From Terriglobia bacterium (GTDB taxonomy: Bacteria > Acidobacteriota > Terriglobia > UBA7540), in the NCBI GenBank assembly GCA_020072905.1, contig JAIQGB010000229.1, positions 1 to 7,213 of the forward strand: 7,213 nucleotides of DNA, given 5' to 3'. The position numbers were made by a program, and so were the translations under genes. Shown here one piece after another: positions 1 through 6,023 of this stretch. Position 1 is the stretch's first letter. The number at the start of each line of letters is the position of its first letter. A model generated the notes under the pieces. It was given only the letters and a program-made list of their open reading frames with translations. It did not search any database and had not been told where the DNA came from.

Positions 1-1
1 G

Positions 2-160
2 GTCAAGCCCGGCCAGGAAGTGGTGGCCTATTGCCAGATGGGCATGCGCGCCGCCGAGATCTATTTTGCCCTGCGGCTTCTGGGCTATCCCCGCGTGCGG
101 CTCTACGACGGCTCGTGGGCGGAATGGAGCGCCAACCCTGCCCTGCCGGTTGAGAAATGA
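2..160 (+). CDS. Rhodanese-family sulfurtransferase, C-terminal end (5' truncated by window edge)
   Basis: The last 52 codons of a gene that begins before the window; the frame is open from the first full codon (base 2) to TGA at 158-160. The peptide holds the rhodanese active-site loop Tyr-Cys-Gln-Met-Gly-Met-Arg-Ala, with the persulfide-forming cysteine at bases 32-34. It is followed by the helix and strand typical of the second rhodanese domain (YFALRLLGY, then VRLYDGSWAEW) and a short tail ending in LPVEK. By family knowledge, tandem-domain thiosulfate or 3-mercaptopyruvate sulfurtransferases end this way, with the catalytic cysteine in the C-terminal domain. These enzymes move a sulfane sulfur from a donor to a thiophilic acceptor such as cyanide or a thiol. 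The CxxGxRA loop does not settle the donor. Whether there is an N-terminal inactive domain, or a signal peptide, cannot be seen here. Confidence 0.9.
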   Translation, partial: VKPGQEVVAYCQMGMRAAEIYFALRLLGYPRVRLYDGSWAEWSANPALPVEK

Positions 161-170
161 GACCCGGAGC

Positions 171-192
171 GGCCCGGTCCTCCCCACCGGCC
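171..192 (+). terminator. Weak hairpin after the sulfurtransferase stop; possible terminator
   Basis: Eleven bases after the sulfurtransferase stop, GGCCCGGT can pair with ACCGGCC across a 7-base loop, with one bulged C. It is followed only by ACTTTG, not a proper T-run. A factor-independent terminator is therefore possible but weakly supported. Its position between a stop codon and a downstream promoter is the main argument for it. Confidence 0.3.
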
Positions 193-263
193 ACTTTGAG
201 CGTTGGCTGATGACCCTCTGAGCGGTCCCTTCCCAAGAAAATCCCCTGACGGCCCGGCCGCCC

Positions 264-292
264 TTGCACTGCTTCGCGCGTCGTGCTATAAG
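264..292 (+). promoter_or_regulatory. Sigma70-like promoter with extended -10 for the large surface-protein gene
   Basis: TTGCAC (264-269) and TATAAG (287-292) are separated by exactly 17 bases. The -10 is preceded by TG at 284-285 with one base between (TGC-TATAAG), which is an extended -10. The -10 matches the TATAAT consensus at five of six positions; the -35 matches mainly in its TTG. Transcription would start near base 299-300, giving a leader of about 55 bases before the ATG at 355. The site lies in the only non-coding gap before the gene. No operator or activator site was recognised. Confidence 0.6.
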
Positions 293-341
293 AGCCGCAG
301 GAATAGTCACAACCCGAGGGACAACCGAGCCCAAGAGAGTC

Positions 342-349
342 GGGAGGTG
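342..349 (+). promoter_or_regulatory. Ribosome binding site of the large surface-protein gene
   Basis: GGGAGGTG lies 7 bases (counting from the end of GGAGG) before the ATG at 355, which fixes that start. The first three bases also fall in a possible short pairing between CCCGA (313-317) and TCGGG (340-344) in the leader. That pairing could partly mask the site, but it is only 5 bp and may mean nothing. Confidence 0.75.
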
Positions 350-354
350 TACCA

Positions 355-3300
355 ATGCTTCCAGAGGGAAGGGTTTCTACGCATTTCTTATCCTACCGGG
401 GAGCCTTCATCGCTCTCGCGGTGGCGACGGCGTGGTTCGTGCCGCTGCTGGCGGCGGATGGCCCGCGACAGCAGGGCAAGGCGCCTTCCGGCGGCGCACA
501 AGCAGAGACTCCGAAATCGCGCGCCGCATCGAGCGATGCCAGTTTGAAGGCGAGAGTCCGGCTGGGGGAGAATTACGGCAAGCTGCCGCTCCGCTTCGAG
601 CCGAACCAGGGGCAGACCGACAAGCATGTCCATTTCCTCTCCCGCGGGCCCGGGTATGCGCTCTTTCTGACCGGCGACGAAGCGGTGCTGGCGCTGCGGG
701 CCGAAAGTCAAAAGGCAAAGGGCAAAGGGCAAAAGGAAGAGACCGCTCAGGGCCTTGGCTCGTTACTCGTCACTCGTCACTCCTCACTCGCGTCGGATGT
801 CCTGCGCCTGAAGCTGGCGGGCGCGGATGCCAATGCCCAAGTTGTGGGGCTCGACGAGTTGCCGGGGAAGTCGAACTACTTTCGCGGCAACGATCCTAAG
901 AAGTGGCGCACGAACGTGCCGAACTACGGCAAGGTCAAGTACGAGGACGTCTATCCCGGCGTTGACCTCGTCTATTACGGCAATCAGCGGCAGTTGGAAT
1001 ACGACTTCGTCGTGGCGCCGGGCGCCGACCCGCGAGCAATCCGCTTCGCGGTGGAAACTGGAAATTCCAAACTGGAAACTGGGAACTCGAAAATAGAAAA
1101 TCGGCAATCGGCAATCAACAATCATCAATTGACAATCGATTCCCGGGGCGACCTGGTGATCTCGACCGACGGCGGCGAGGTGCGCTTCCATAAACCAACC
1201 GTCTATCAACCCAAGAGTTCTGCGGCTGCCGGCCATTCAGCATTCAGCATTCATAATTCAGAATTGCTCGACGGCCGCTACAGGCTTTTGGCTGGGAACC
1301 AAGTGGGCTTCGAAATCCCCTCCTTCGACAGAAACAAGCCGCTCGTCATCGACCCGGTGCTGAGCTACGCCACGTATCTTGGCGGAAGCGACTATGACTA
1401 TGCTTACGGTGTCGCCGTGGATTCGTCGGGCAGCGCCTACGTCACCGGCACCACCATTTCTGCGGACTTCCCCACAGCTTCCCCGCTGTACGGAACTCGG
1501 AATGGCCTCAATAGCGATGCTTTCGTGACCAAAATGAGCGCCGACGGGAGTTCTCTCATCTACTCCACTTATCTCGGTGGAAGTCAAGTTGATCAAGCCA
1601 ATGGGATCGCTGTGGATTCGGCGGGTAGCGCCTACCTCACCGGTTACACCTACTCGAATGACTTCCCGACGGCGAACCCGTTCCAGGGGTGGGGTGGGGG
1701 TATCGCGGGCTTGAACACCGATGCCTTCGTGAGCAAACTCAGCCCGCTCGGCGATGCCTTGGTCTATTCCAGCTACCTGGGAGGCACCGTCGACGAGAGT
1801 GGGTCCGGCATCGCCGTAGACTCGGTAGGGAGTGCCTATGTCGTCGGGTATACGACGTCAACAAATTTCCCCACCATGAATCCTATGCAAGGGTCCAACG
1901 GCGGCCTGGCAGATGCGTTTGTCACCAAGGTCCGGTTCGACGGCGGCGCCAAGCTCTACTCGACGTATCTGGGCGGGTCGGGCTTCGACTACGGCTACGC
2001 GATCGCCGTGGATTCTGGTGGGAATGTCTCCGTCACCGGGTCCACCTCTTCGACGGACTTTCCCACCCTGAATCCATTTCAAGATGCGAATGGCGGCACC
2101 ACCAACAATGCATTTATCACCAAGCTGGATGGTGGAGGCGCGGCGGTCTACTCCACTTACCTCGGCGGCACCGGCCCCGACTACGGAACGGGCATCGCCG
2201 TGGACTCCGCGGGCAACGCCTATGTGACGGGGCTGGTGACCTCACTCAACTTTCCGGTGGTCAATTTCCTGCCGCTTGGCCCGGGCGGCGGCCAGGACAT
2301 CTTCGTCTCCAAGATTGACGCCGCGGGGGCGGCCCAAGTTTACACGGCGATCCTGGGAGGGTCCGCCAGCGACGCCGCATCCGCGATCGCGGTGGATGCC
2401 AACGGCAGTGTCCACATCGCGGGCACTACCGGTTCGTCCGACTATCCGCTGGCCAGCCCCGTGCAGGACTCCCTGGGTGACGGCACGTGCGTCGGATCCT
2501 GCACCAACATCGTGGTCTCCAAAATCAATGCCGCGGGGAATGCTCTGATCTTTTCCAGCTATCTAGGGGGCACTGGCACCGATCGAGGAAACGGAATCTG
2601 GGTGGACCCGGGCCTGGTGAGCGGCGAGGCCTTCGTGGCAGGCTCGACTACCTCCACCAACTTCCCGGAGACGACCGGGGCCTTCCAAGAGACGTGCAAT
2701 GCGGGCTCGGCGGCTTGCGCCGATGCGGTCGTGGCGAAGTTGTCCGGACTCCTGCTCCCGGTTGCCTACCTTAACCCCACCCGCCTCAATCTGGGCAGCG
2801 TGGGCGTGGGCTTCACGAGCTCGGCGCTGACGGTCACCCTGGAGAACCGCGGCGACGCGGCCCTTAGTATGTCGACCCCTGTAGCGGACGGGGATTTCGC
2901 AGTGGATTCGAATTCCACGACGTGCGGGGGCAGCGTGGCGGCCGGGGTAAGCTGCATAATCGGCGTCACGCTGACGCCGACCGCAACGGGCACGCGGTCA
3001 GGCTCGCTGACGATTACCGACAACGCCTATTTGAGCCCCCACGTCGTGAACCTCACCGGCACGGGACTTCCCGCGCCGGCGGTGTCGCTCTCCCCCCCTG
3101 TGCAATTATCGTTTCCTGATCAGGTGATTGGCACCTCCAGCGTCGTCAGCGATCTTGAGACCGTGACGCTGACAAACACCGGCACGGCGCCCTTGACAAT
3201 CTCCAGCATTACCACGACGACCGCGGACTTTGCTATATCGTCTCCTAACACCCCCGGGGCGCCCGCCTGCCTATTGCTTGGTGGACCCTTGGGAGCAGGT

Positions 3301-5883
3301 GCGAGCTGCCGCATTCCAGTGGTTTTCATGCCGACGACGACTGGGGTCCTCGGCGGCTCACTGACGATCGCCGACGACGCGCCCCCCTCCGGCAGTCAGA
3401 CCGTGGCGTTGCTGGGTCGGGGCCTCTCCGCTGGGGTGGTGAGTGGACTCCCGGCGAGCCTGGACTTCGGCACCCGACTCCTTGACTCCGCCAGCCCGCC
3501 GCAGACGGTGACGCTCACCAACACCGGGGCAGGTCCAATCGAGATTCTCGATATTTATACTACCGGTGATTTCTACGCCAGCACGACTTGTCCCACCAGC
3601 CCCGCCAGCTTGGCCGCGTTGGCCAGTTGCGAAATCAGCGTTGTCTTCATCCCCTCGTCGGCGGGAAGCCCGGGCGGAACCTTGGTCGTCGCAACCGATG
3701 CAGATGCGGGGGGCGCCCCTCACACCGTTTCACTCACCGGCACCGGGATTGCCGACGTCGTGAAGCTCTTTCCGCGCAACCTGCTGTTCGGCGAGCGGCC
3801 AATTGGCGACACCAGTCCGGCGAAGATGATCACGGTAACCAACACGGGGAGCACCCCGGTCACCCTCGCCCCTGTCGCGACCAGTGACTTCGCGCTTGTT
3901 GCCGACACCACCGCCCCCTGCGGCGCCAGCCTGGACGCGGGCGCCAGTTGCACGATCGACGTAACGTTCACGCCGACGGTGGACGGCCGGCGCGACGGGA
4001 CGTTGACAATCACCACCGATGCCCTCGACAGTCCGGAGGTGGCGCGCCTAATCGGCGCGAGCGCCATCCGCGACATTCCGGGTTTCGAAGCCAATGTCCT
4101 GCCCCGCAACGACGATCAATCCACGGCGTTGATCCCCTTGCCCTTCACGGTCAACTTCTTTGGCAACTCGTACTCGGGCCTCTACGTCAACAATAATGGC
4201 AACGTGACGTTCGACTCTGCGCTGTCCACCTACACGCCCTTTGACTTGACCAGCACGAATCGGGTCATCATCGCCCCGTTCTTTGCGGACGTCGATACGA
4301 TGGGCAGTGGCTCCAGCGAGGTCACCTACGGGACGGGAACGGTCAACGGGCGTCCCGCCTTCGGCGTGAACTGGATCAACGTCGGCTACTATAGCGCCCA
4401 CGACGACAAGCTCAACAGTATCCAACTGGTGCTGATCGACCGCTCGGACATTGCTCCCGGCAACTTCGATTTCGAGATGAACTACGCGGTGATCGACTGG
4501 GAGACGGGGGACGCCAGCGATGGCATCGGCGGCCTGGGCGGTTCCTCAGCCCGGGCGGGGTACTCGAACGGCACCGGGAATCCGGGAACCTTCTATGAAC
4601 TGGAAGGCTCCGCCGTCAACGGCGCCTTCCTCGACTCCAACCTGGGCACCGGCTTGATCCACCGAACACTGAACGGTTCCACGCCGGGCGGATATCGCCT
4701 GTTGGTGCGGAACGGCGAGGTGGTGTCCGTACTCCTTTCTCCGAACAGCGTCAATTTCCCCGGCAATCCGGTGAACCTTGATTGCGACCCGAAACCTGTG
4801 ACGGTGACCAACACTGGGCAAACGACGTTGACCATCACGGGCATTTCCCTCCCCCCGGGTTCGCTCTTCTCGCAAACCAACGACTGCCCGGCGACCCTGG
4901 TGGCCGGGGTGAGTTGCACGATCAGCGTGAAGTTCCATGGCACGGTGCCGAGCACGACGCCGGTGAGCGATACGCTGACGGTCGCGACCGACGCTCCGGG
5001 CCCCTCGAGCACGGTGGCGCTGACGGGCATCGCGACGGCACCCTGCGGGCTGCTGGTCGCGGCGCACGCCGTGACGGTGCTGCGGGGGACGGAGTCCGCG
5101 AGCTTTAACATCGAAGATCACAAGCCAAGCTGCACCCCCCTGGAAATCAGCCTGACGTGCACGCCGGACCATCCGGCGCAGTGCGCGCTGGCGCCGACCG
5201 AGATCGCTCCGGGGGGGGCGAGCACCCTGCACGTGACGAATCTGCGCGCGGTCGAAGCGGACTCGGTGCGGGTGGTGGTGAATTCCGTGAGCGAGTTCCG
5301 CACGGCATCGGAAGGGGTGAGCGTACTGCTTTCGAGCTTCGCCTTCACGAGCGCGCCGGATACGGCGAGCGTCATGGCGGGCGAGACGGCGGACTATGCG
5401 CTGACCATCCGGCCCGTGAATGGGCTGAGCGGAGCAGTTGCGCTCGGCTGCAGCGGGGCGCCGCGCGGGGCACAGTGCACGGTGACGCCGGCCTCGCTCA
5501 CACTGGACGGCACGAGCCTGGTGCCGGTGAGGTTGAGGGTGACGACGACGGGGCGGGCCGGGGCGCCGGGGGCGCCGTTCGCCTTGCCGCCGCTCACGGG
5601 GCGCTGGGGTCTGACGCTCCTCGGGCTGCTGTCCATGCTCCTGGCGGCGGCAGTAGCGGGGTCGCGCCGGCGGCGGCTGACGGCAGTGCTGCTGGCGGGA
5701 ACGCTGCTGATGCTGCTGGGGTGGGCGGCCTGCGGCGGCGGAGGCGGGGCCTTTAATTCCGGCACGACCGGGACGCCGGCGGGAACTTACGCGCTGACGG
5801 TGACAGGCACTTTCACCAACGCGCCCGGCTCAACGCCCGGCACCCTGACCAACTCCACCACCGTCACGTTGCATGTGAATTGA
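355..5883 (+). CDS. Large secreted SBBP-repeat / choice-of-anchor-D / nidogen-like surface protein, 1842 aa
   Basis: Start ATG is set by a well-spaced Shine-Dalgarno; the stop is TGA at 5881-5883. Residues 1-34 look like a signal peptide (hydrophobic about 17-32, likely cut after Ala34). Residues about 70-337 match the DUF7948-type domain that precedes SBBP repeats (RFEPNQGQ, NYFRGNDPKKW, YPGVDLVYYG, LEYDFVVAPGADP, PLVIDPVLSY). Residues 338-798 are seven SBBP repeats. ASPM/choice-of-anchor-D Ig-like repeats lie at about 805-904, 905-1023, 1024-1131, 1132-1237 and 1456-1561, each with two cysteines in a C...G.SC..V.F pattern, probably disulfide-bonded. A nidogen-like domain (about 1240-1455, with YVNNNGNVTF and APFFADVDT) sits before the fifth. 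Further Cys-containing beta segments follow, then an Ig-like domain (from 1662) interrupted by a two-helix hairpin (1751-1769, 1775-1792). Likely envelope-anchored and extracellular. The architecture suggests adhesion or matrix binding, but no ligand or enzymatic residue is visible. The N-terminal domain carries four heptamer-repeat insertions. Confidence 0.93.
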   Translation: MLPEGRVSTHFLSYRGAFIALAVATAWFVPLLAADGPRQQGKAPSGGAQAETPKSRAASSDASLKARVRLGENYGKLPLRFEPNQGQTDKHVHFLSRGPGYALFLTGDEAVLALRAESQKAKGKGQKEETAQGLGSLLVTRHSSLASDVLRLKLAGADANAQVVGLDELPGKSNYFRGNDPKKWRTNVPNYGKVKYEDVYPGVDLVYYGNQRQLEYDFVVAPGADPRAIRFAVETGNSKLETGNSKIENRQSAINNHQLTIDSRGDLVISTDGGEVRFHKPTVYQPKSSAAAGHSAFSIHNSELLDGRYRLLAGNQVGFEIPSFDRNKPLVIDPVLSYATYLGGSDYDYAYGVAVDSSGSAYVTGTTISADFPTASPLYGTRNGLNSDAFVTKMSADGSSLIYSTYLGGSQVDQANGIAVDSAGSAYLTGYTYSNDFPTANPFQGWGGGIAGLNTDAFVSKLSPLGDALVYSSYLGGTVDESGSGIAVDSVGSAYVVGYTTSTNFPTMNPMQGSNGGLADAFVTKVRFDGGAKLYSTYLGGSGFDYGYAIAVDSGGNVSVTGSTSSTDFPTLNPFQDANGGTTNNAFITKLDGGGAAVYSTYLGGTGPDYGTGIAVDSAGNAYVTGLVTSLNFPVVNFLPLGPGGGQDIFVSKIDAAGAAQVYTAILGGSASDAASAIAVDANGSVHIAGTTGSSDYPLASPVQDSLGDGTCVGSCTNIVVSKINAAGNALIFSSYLGGTGTDRGNGIWVDPGLVSGEAFVAGSTTSTNFPETTGAFQETCNAGSAACADAVVAKLSGLLLPVAYLNPTRLNLGSVGVGFTSSALTVTLENRGDAALSMSTPVADGDFAVDSNSTTCGGSVAAGVSCIIGVTLTPTATGTRSGSLTITDNAYLSPHVVNLTGTGLPAPAVSLSPPVQLSFPDQVIGTSSVVSDLETVTLTNTGTAPLTISSITTTTADFAISSPNTPGAPACLLLGGPLGAGASCRIPVVFMPTTTGVLGGSLTIADDAPPSGSQTVALLGRGLSAGVVSGLPASLDFGTRLLDSASPPQTVTLTNTGAGPIEILDIYTTGDFYASTTCPTSPASLAALASCEISVVFIPSSAGSPGGTLVVATDADAGGAPHTVSLTGTGIADVVKLFPRNLLFGERPIGDTSPAKMITVTNTGSTPVTLAPVATSDFALVADTTAPCGASLDAGASCTIDVTFTPTVDGRRDGTLTITTDALDSPEVARLIGASAIRDIPGFEANVLPRNDDQSTALIPLPFTVNFFGNSYSGLYVNNNGNVTFDSALSTYTPFDLTSTNRVIIAPFFADVDTMGSGSSEVTYGTGTVNGRPAFGVNWINVGYYSAHDDKLNSIQLVLIDRSDIAPGNFDFEMNYAVIDWETGDASDGIGGLGGSSARAGYSNGTGNPGTFYELEGSAVNGAFLDSNLGTGLIHRTLNGSTPGGYRLLVRNGEVVSVLLSPNSVNFPGNPVNLDCDPKPVTVTNTGQTTLTITGISLPPGSLFSQTNDCPATLVAGVSCTISVKFHGTVPSTTPVSDTLTVATDAPGPSSTVALTGIATAPCGLLVAAHAVTVLRGTESASFNIEDHKPSCTPLEISLTCTPDHPAQCALAPTEIAPGGASTLHVTNLRAVEADSVRVVVNSVSEFRTASEGVSVLLSSFAFTSAPDTASVMAGETADYALTIRPVNGLSGAVALGCSGAPRGAQCTVTPASLTLDGTSLVPVRLRVTTTGRAGAPGAPFALPPLTGRWGLTLLGLLSMLLAAAVAGSRRRRLTAVLLAGTLLMLLGWAACGGGGGAFNSGTTGTPAGTYALTVTGTFTNAPGSTPGTLTNSTTVTLHVN
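700..741 (+). repeat. Heptamer tandem repeat 1, within the DUF7948-like domain
   Basis: Six consecutive degenerate 7-mers. The core units are GTCAAAA, GGCAAAG, GGCAAAG and GGCAAAA, flanked by the more diverged GCCGAAA and GGAAGAG. It encodes a Lys/Gln/Gly-rich loop (residues 116-129) between the strand ending VLALR and the strand LRLKL, where the domain is otherwise conserved. The composition is purine-rich and unlike the GC-rich coding sequence on either side. Confidence 0.8.
761..788 (+). repeat. Heptamer tandem repeat 2, within the DUF7948-like domain
   Basis: Four consecutive 7-mers: CGTTACT, CGTCACT, CGTCACT, CCTCACT. They start 19 bases after repeat 1 and lie in the same protein loop, encoding residues about 136-145 (SLLVTRHSSL). 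The heptamer differs from that of repeat 1 in both orientations, so the two arrays are not one array or an inverted pair. Confidence 0.8.
1053..1136 (+). repeat. Heptamer tandem repeat 3: 12 drifting units encoding four 7-residue repeats
   Basis: Twelve uninterrupted 7-mers (84 bp). The unit shifts along the array: GGAAACT-type at the start, CGAAAAT and AGAAAAT in the middle, CGGCAAT twice, then CAACAAT, CATCAAT and TGACAAT. Because 3 x 7 = 21 bases, the protein repeats every 7 residues: ETGNSKL, ETGNSKI, ENRQSAI, NNHQLTI (residues 234-261). By hand count, 32 of 84 bases are G or C, far below the flanks. It sits between AIRFAV and GDLVIST, where other members of the family have a short linker. 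Confidence 0.9.
1234..1268 (+). repeat. Heptamer tandem repeat 4, within the DUF7948-like domain
   Basis: Units CATTCAG, CATTCAG, CATTCAT and AATTCAG, with a diverged fifth, AATTGCT. It encodes residues 294-305 (HSAFSIHNSELL), between the conserved VYQPK strand and the DGRYRLL strand. The first four units contain 10 G/C in 28 bases, again AT-rich against a GC-rich background. Confidence 0.8.
1366..2748 (+). repeat. Seven SBBP (beta-propeller) protein repeats
   Basis: Seven copies of the same module begin at residues 338, 403, 471, 535, 599, 663 and 733, each 64-70 residues long. Each opens with Y-S-T-Y-L-G-G or a variant, continues with G-I-A-V-D-S-x-G-x-A-Y-V-x-G and N-F-P-T-x-N-P, and ends with D-A-F-V-x-K. 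This is the SBBP ('seven-bladed beta-propeller') repeat family. Seven copies would close one complete seven-bladed propeller. Copies 6 and 7 are the most diverged and are the only ones with cysteines, one pair each (GTCVGSC; TCNAGSAAC), probably local disulfides. Confidence 0.88.
4072..4719 (+). other. Nidogen-like (NIDO) domain segment of the large protein
   Basis: Residues about 1240-1455. The signature is a strand reading LYVNNNGNVTF, then RVIIAPFFADVDT, a strand with PAFGVNWINVGYY, NSIQLVLIDRSD, FDFEMNYAVIDWETGD, and a closing ARAGYSNGTG. This matches the extracellular NIDO domain found in nidogen, tectorin and many bacterial surface proteins. It lies between the fourth and fifth choice-of-anchor-D repeats and has no cysteines, in contrast to the Ig-like repeats around it. 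Confidence 0.75.
5554..5769 (+). other. Membrane-hairpin segment interrupting the C-terminal Ig-like domain
   Basis: Residues about 1734-1805. A Pro/Ala/Gly-rich linker leads to a hydrophobic helix (1751-1769), the basic turn SRRRR (1770-1774), a second hydrophobic helix (1775-1792), and Cys1793 followed by five glycines. Positive charges between the helices suggest the turn is cytoplasmic and both ends extracytoplasmic. The first helix, preceded by LPPLTGRWG, resembles IPTL-CTERM-like sorting tails. The second, with RRRR before it and AAC-GGGGG after it, resembles a lipoprotein signal, although Trp at -3 is not canonical. Confidence 0.7.
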
Positions 5884-5888
5884 CAGTG

Positions 5889-5910
5889 GGGGCGGTTCGC
5901 GAACCGCCCC
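5889..5910. repeat. Perfect 22-bp palindrome; possible transcript-end hairpin or REP-like element
   Basis: GGGGCGGTTCG followed by its exact reverse complement, 5 bases after the large gene's stop codon. As RNA it would form a very stable stem around the central GCGC or TCGCGA. No T-run follows (GGGGGACTTC comes next), so it is not a classical intrinsic terminator, although it could protect the 3' end or attenuate read-through. From memory, similar GGGGCGGTTCGCGAACCGCCCC palindromes are dispersed in several environmental phyla. Confidence 0.65.
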
Positions 5911-5980
5911 GGGGGACTTCGAGGGAAAGGAAGTTGGGCCGCACGAACGCACTCTCGACAGGCCACGGAAGCGAACGGAA

Positions 5981-6003
5981 AGCCCGGGGGCGGGCCCCCG
6001 GCT
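5981..6003 (+). promoter_or_regulatory. GC-rich hairpin immediately upstream of the FecR-like gene's ribosome site
   Basis: AGCCCGGGGG pairs with CCCCCGGCT across a CGGG loop, forming nine base pairs with one bulged C. It ends 6 bases before the Shine-Dalgarno at 6010. It could shape translation of the next gene or, together with the palindrome at 5889, mark an intercistronic processing site. No ligand-binding core was recognised. Confidence 0.4.
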
Positions 6004-6009
6004 GCAAAG

Positions 6010-6017
6010 AAGGAGGT
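6010..6017 (+). promoter_or_regulatory. Strong ribosome binding site of the FecR-like gene
   Basis: AAGGAGGT is a full match to the anti-Shine-Dalgarno sequence. Seven bases separate its GGAGG core from the ATG at 6024, which decides that start. Confidence 0.85.
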
Positions 6018-6023
6018 TTTCAT

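Noticed and set aside
264..899. A 211-codon open frame on the plus strand overlapping the start of the large gene
   Set aside because: It begins within the predicted promoter, runs through the signal peptide and domain coding in another frame, and gives an Arg/Gly/Ala-rich sequence without family resemblance.
700..1268. The short tandem arrays as a CRISPR array
   Set aside because: The units are 7 bp, directly abutting and degenerate, with no unique spacers of constant length, and they lie in frame within a coding sequence.
1366..2748. The repeated 190-bp modules as recent DNA duplications
   Set aside because: The protein motif repeats, but the bases between copies differ widely; these are old, diverged propeller blades.
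4546..5232. A 228-codon open frame on the minus strand
   Set aside because: It lies wholly inside the large gene, is Arg-rich with low complexity as expected for the complement of GC-rich coding sequence, and has no recognisable domain.
5941..6010. A cyclic-di-GMP (GEMM) riboswitch before the FecR-like gene, suggested by ACGGAAAGCC
   Set aside because: The match to the ACGCAAAGCC core is only partial, and I could not find the tetraloop and receptor or the closing GGTAGCC-type segment; a covariance-model search would settle it.
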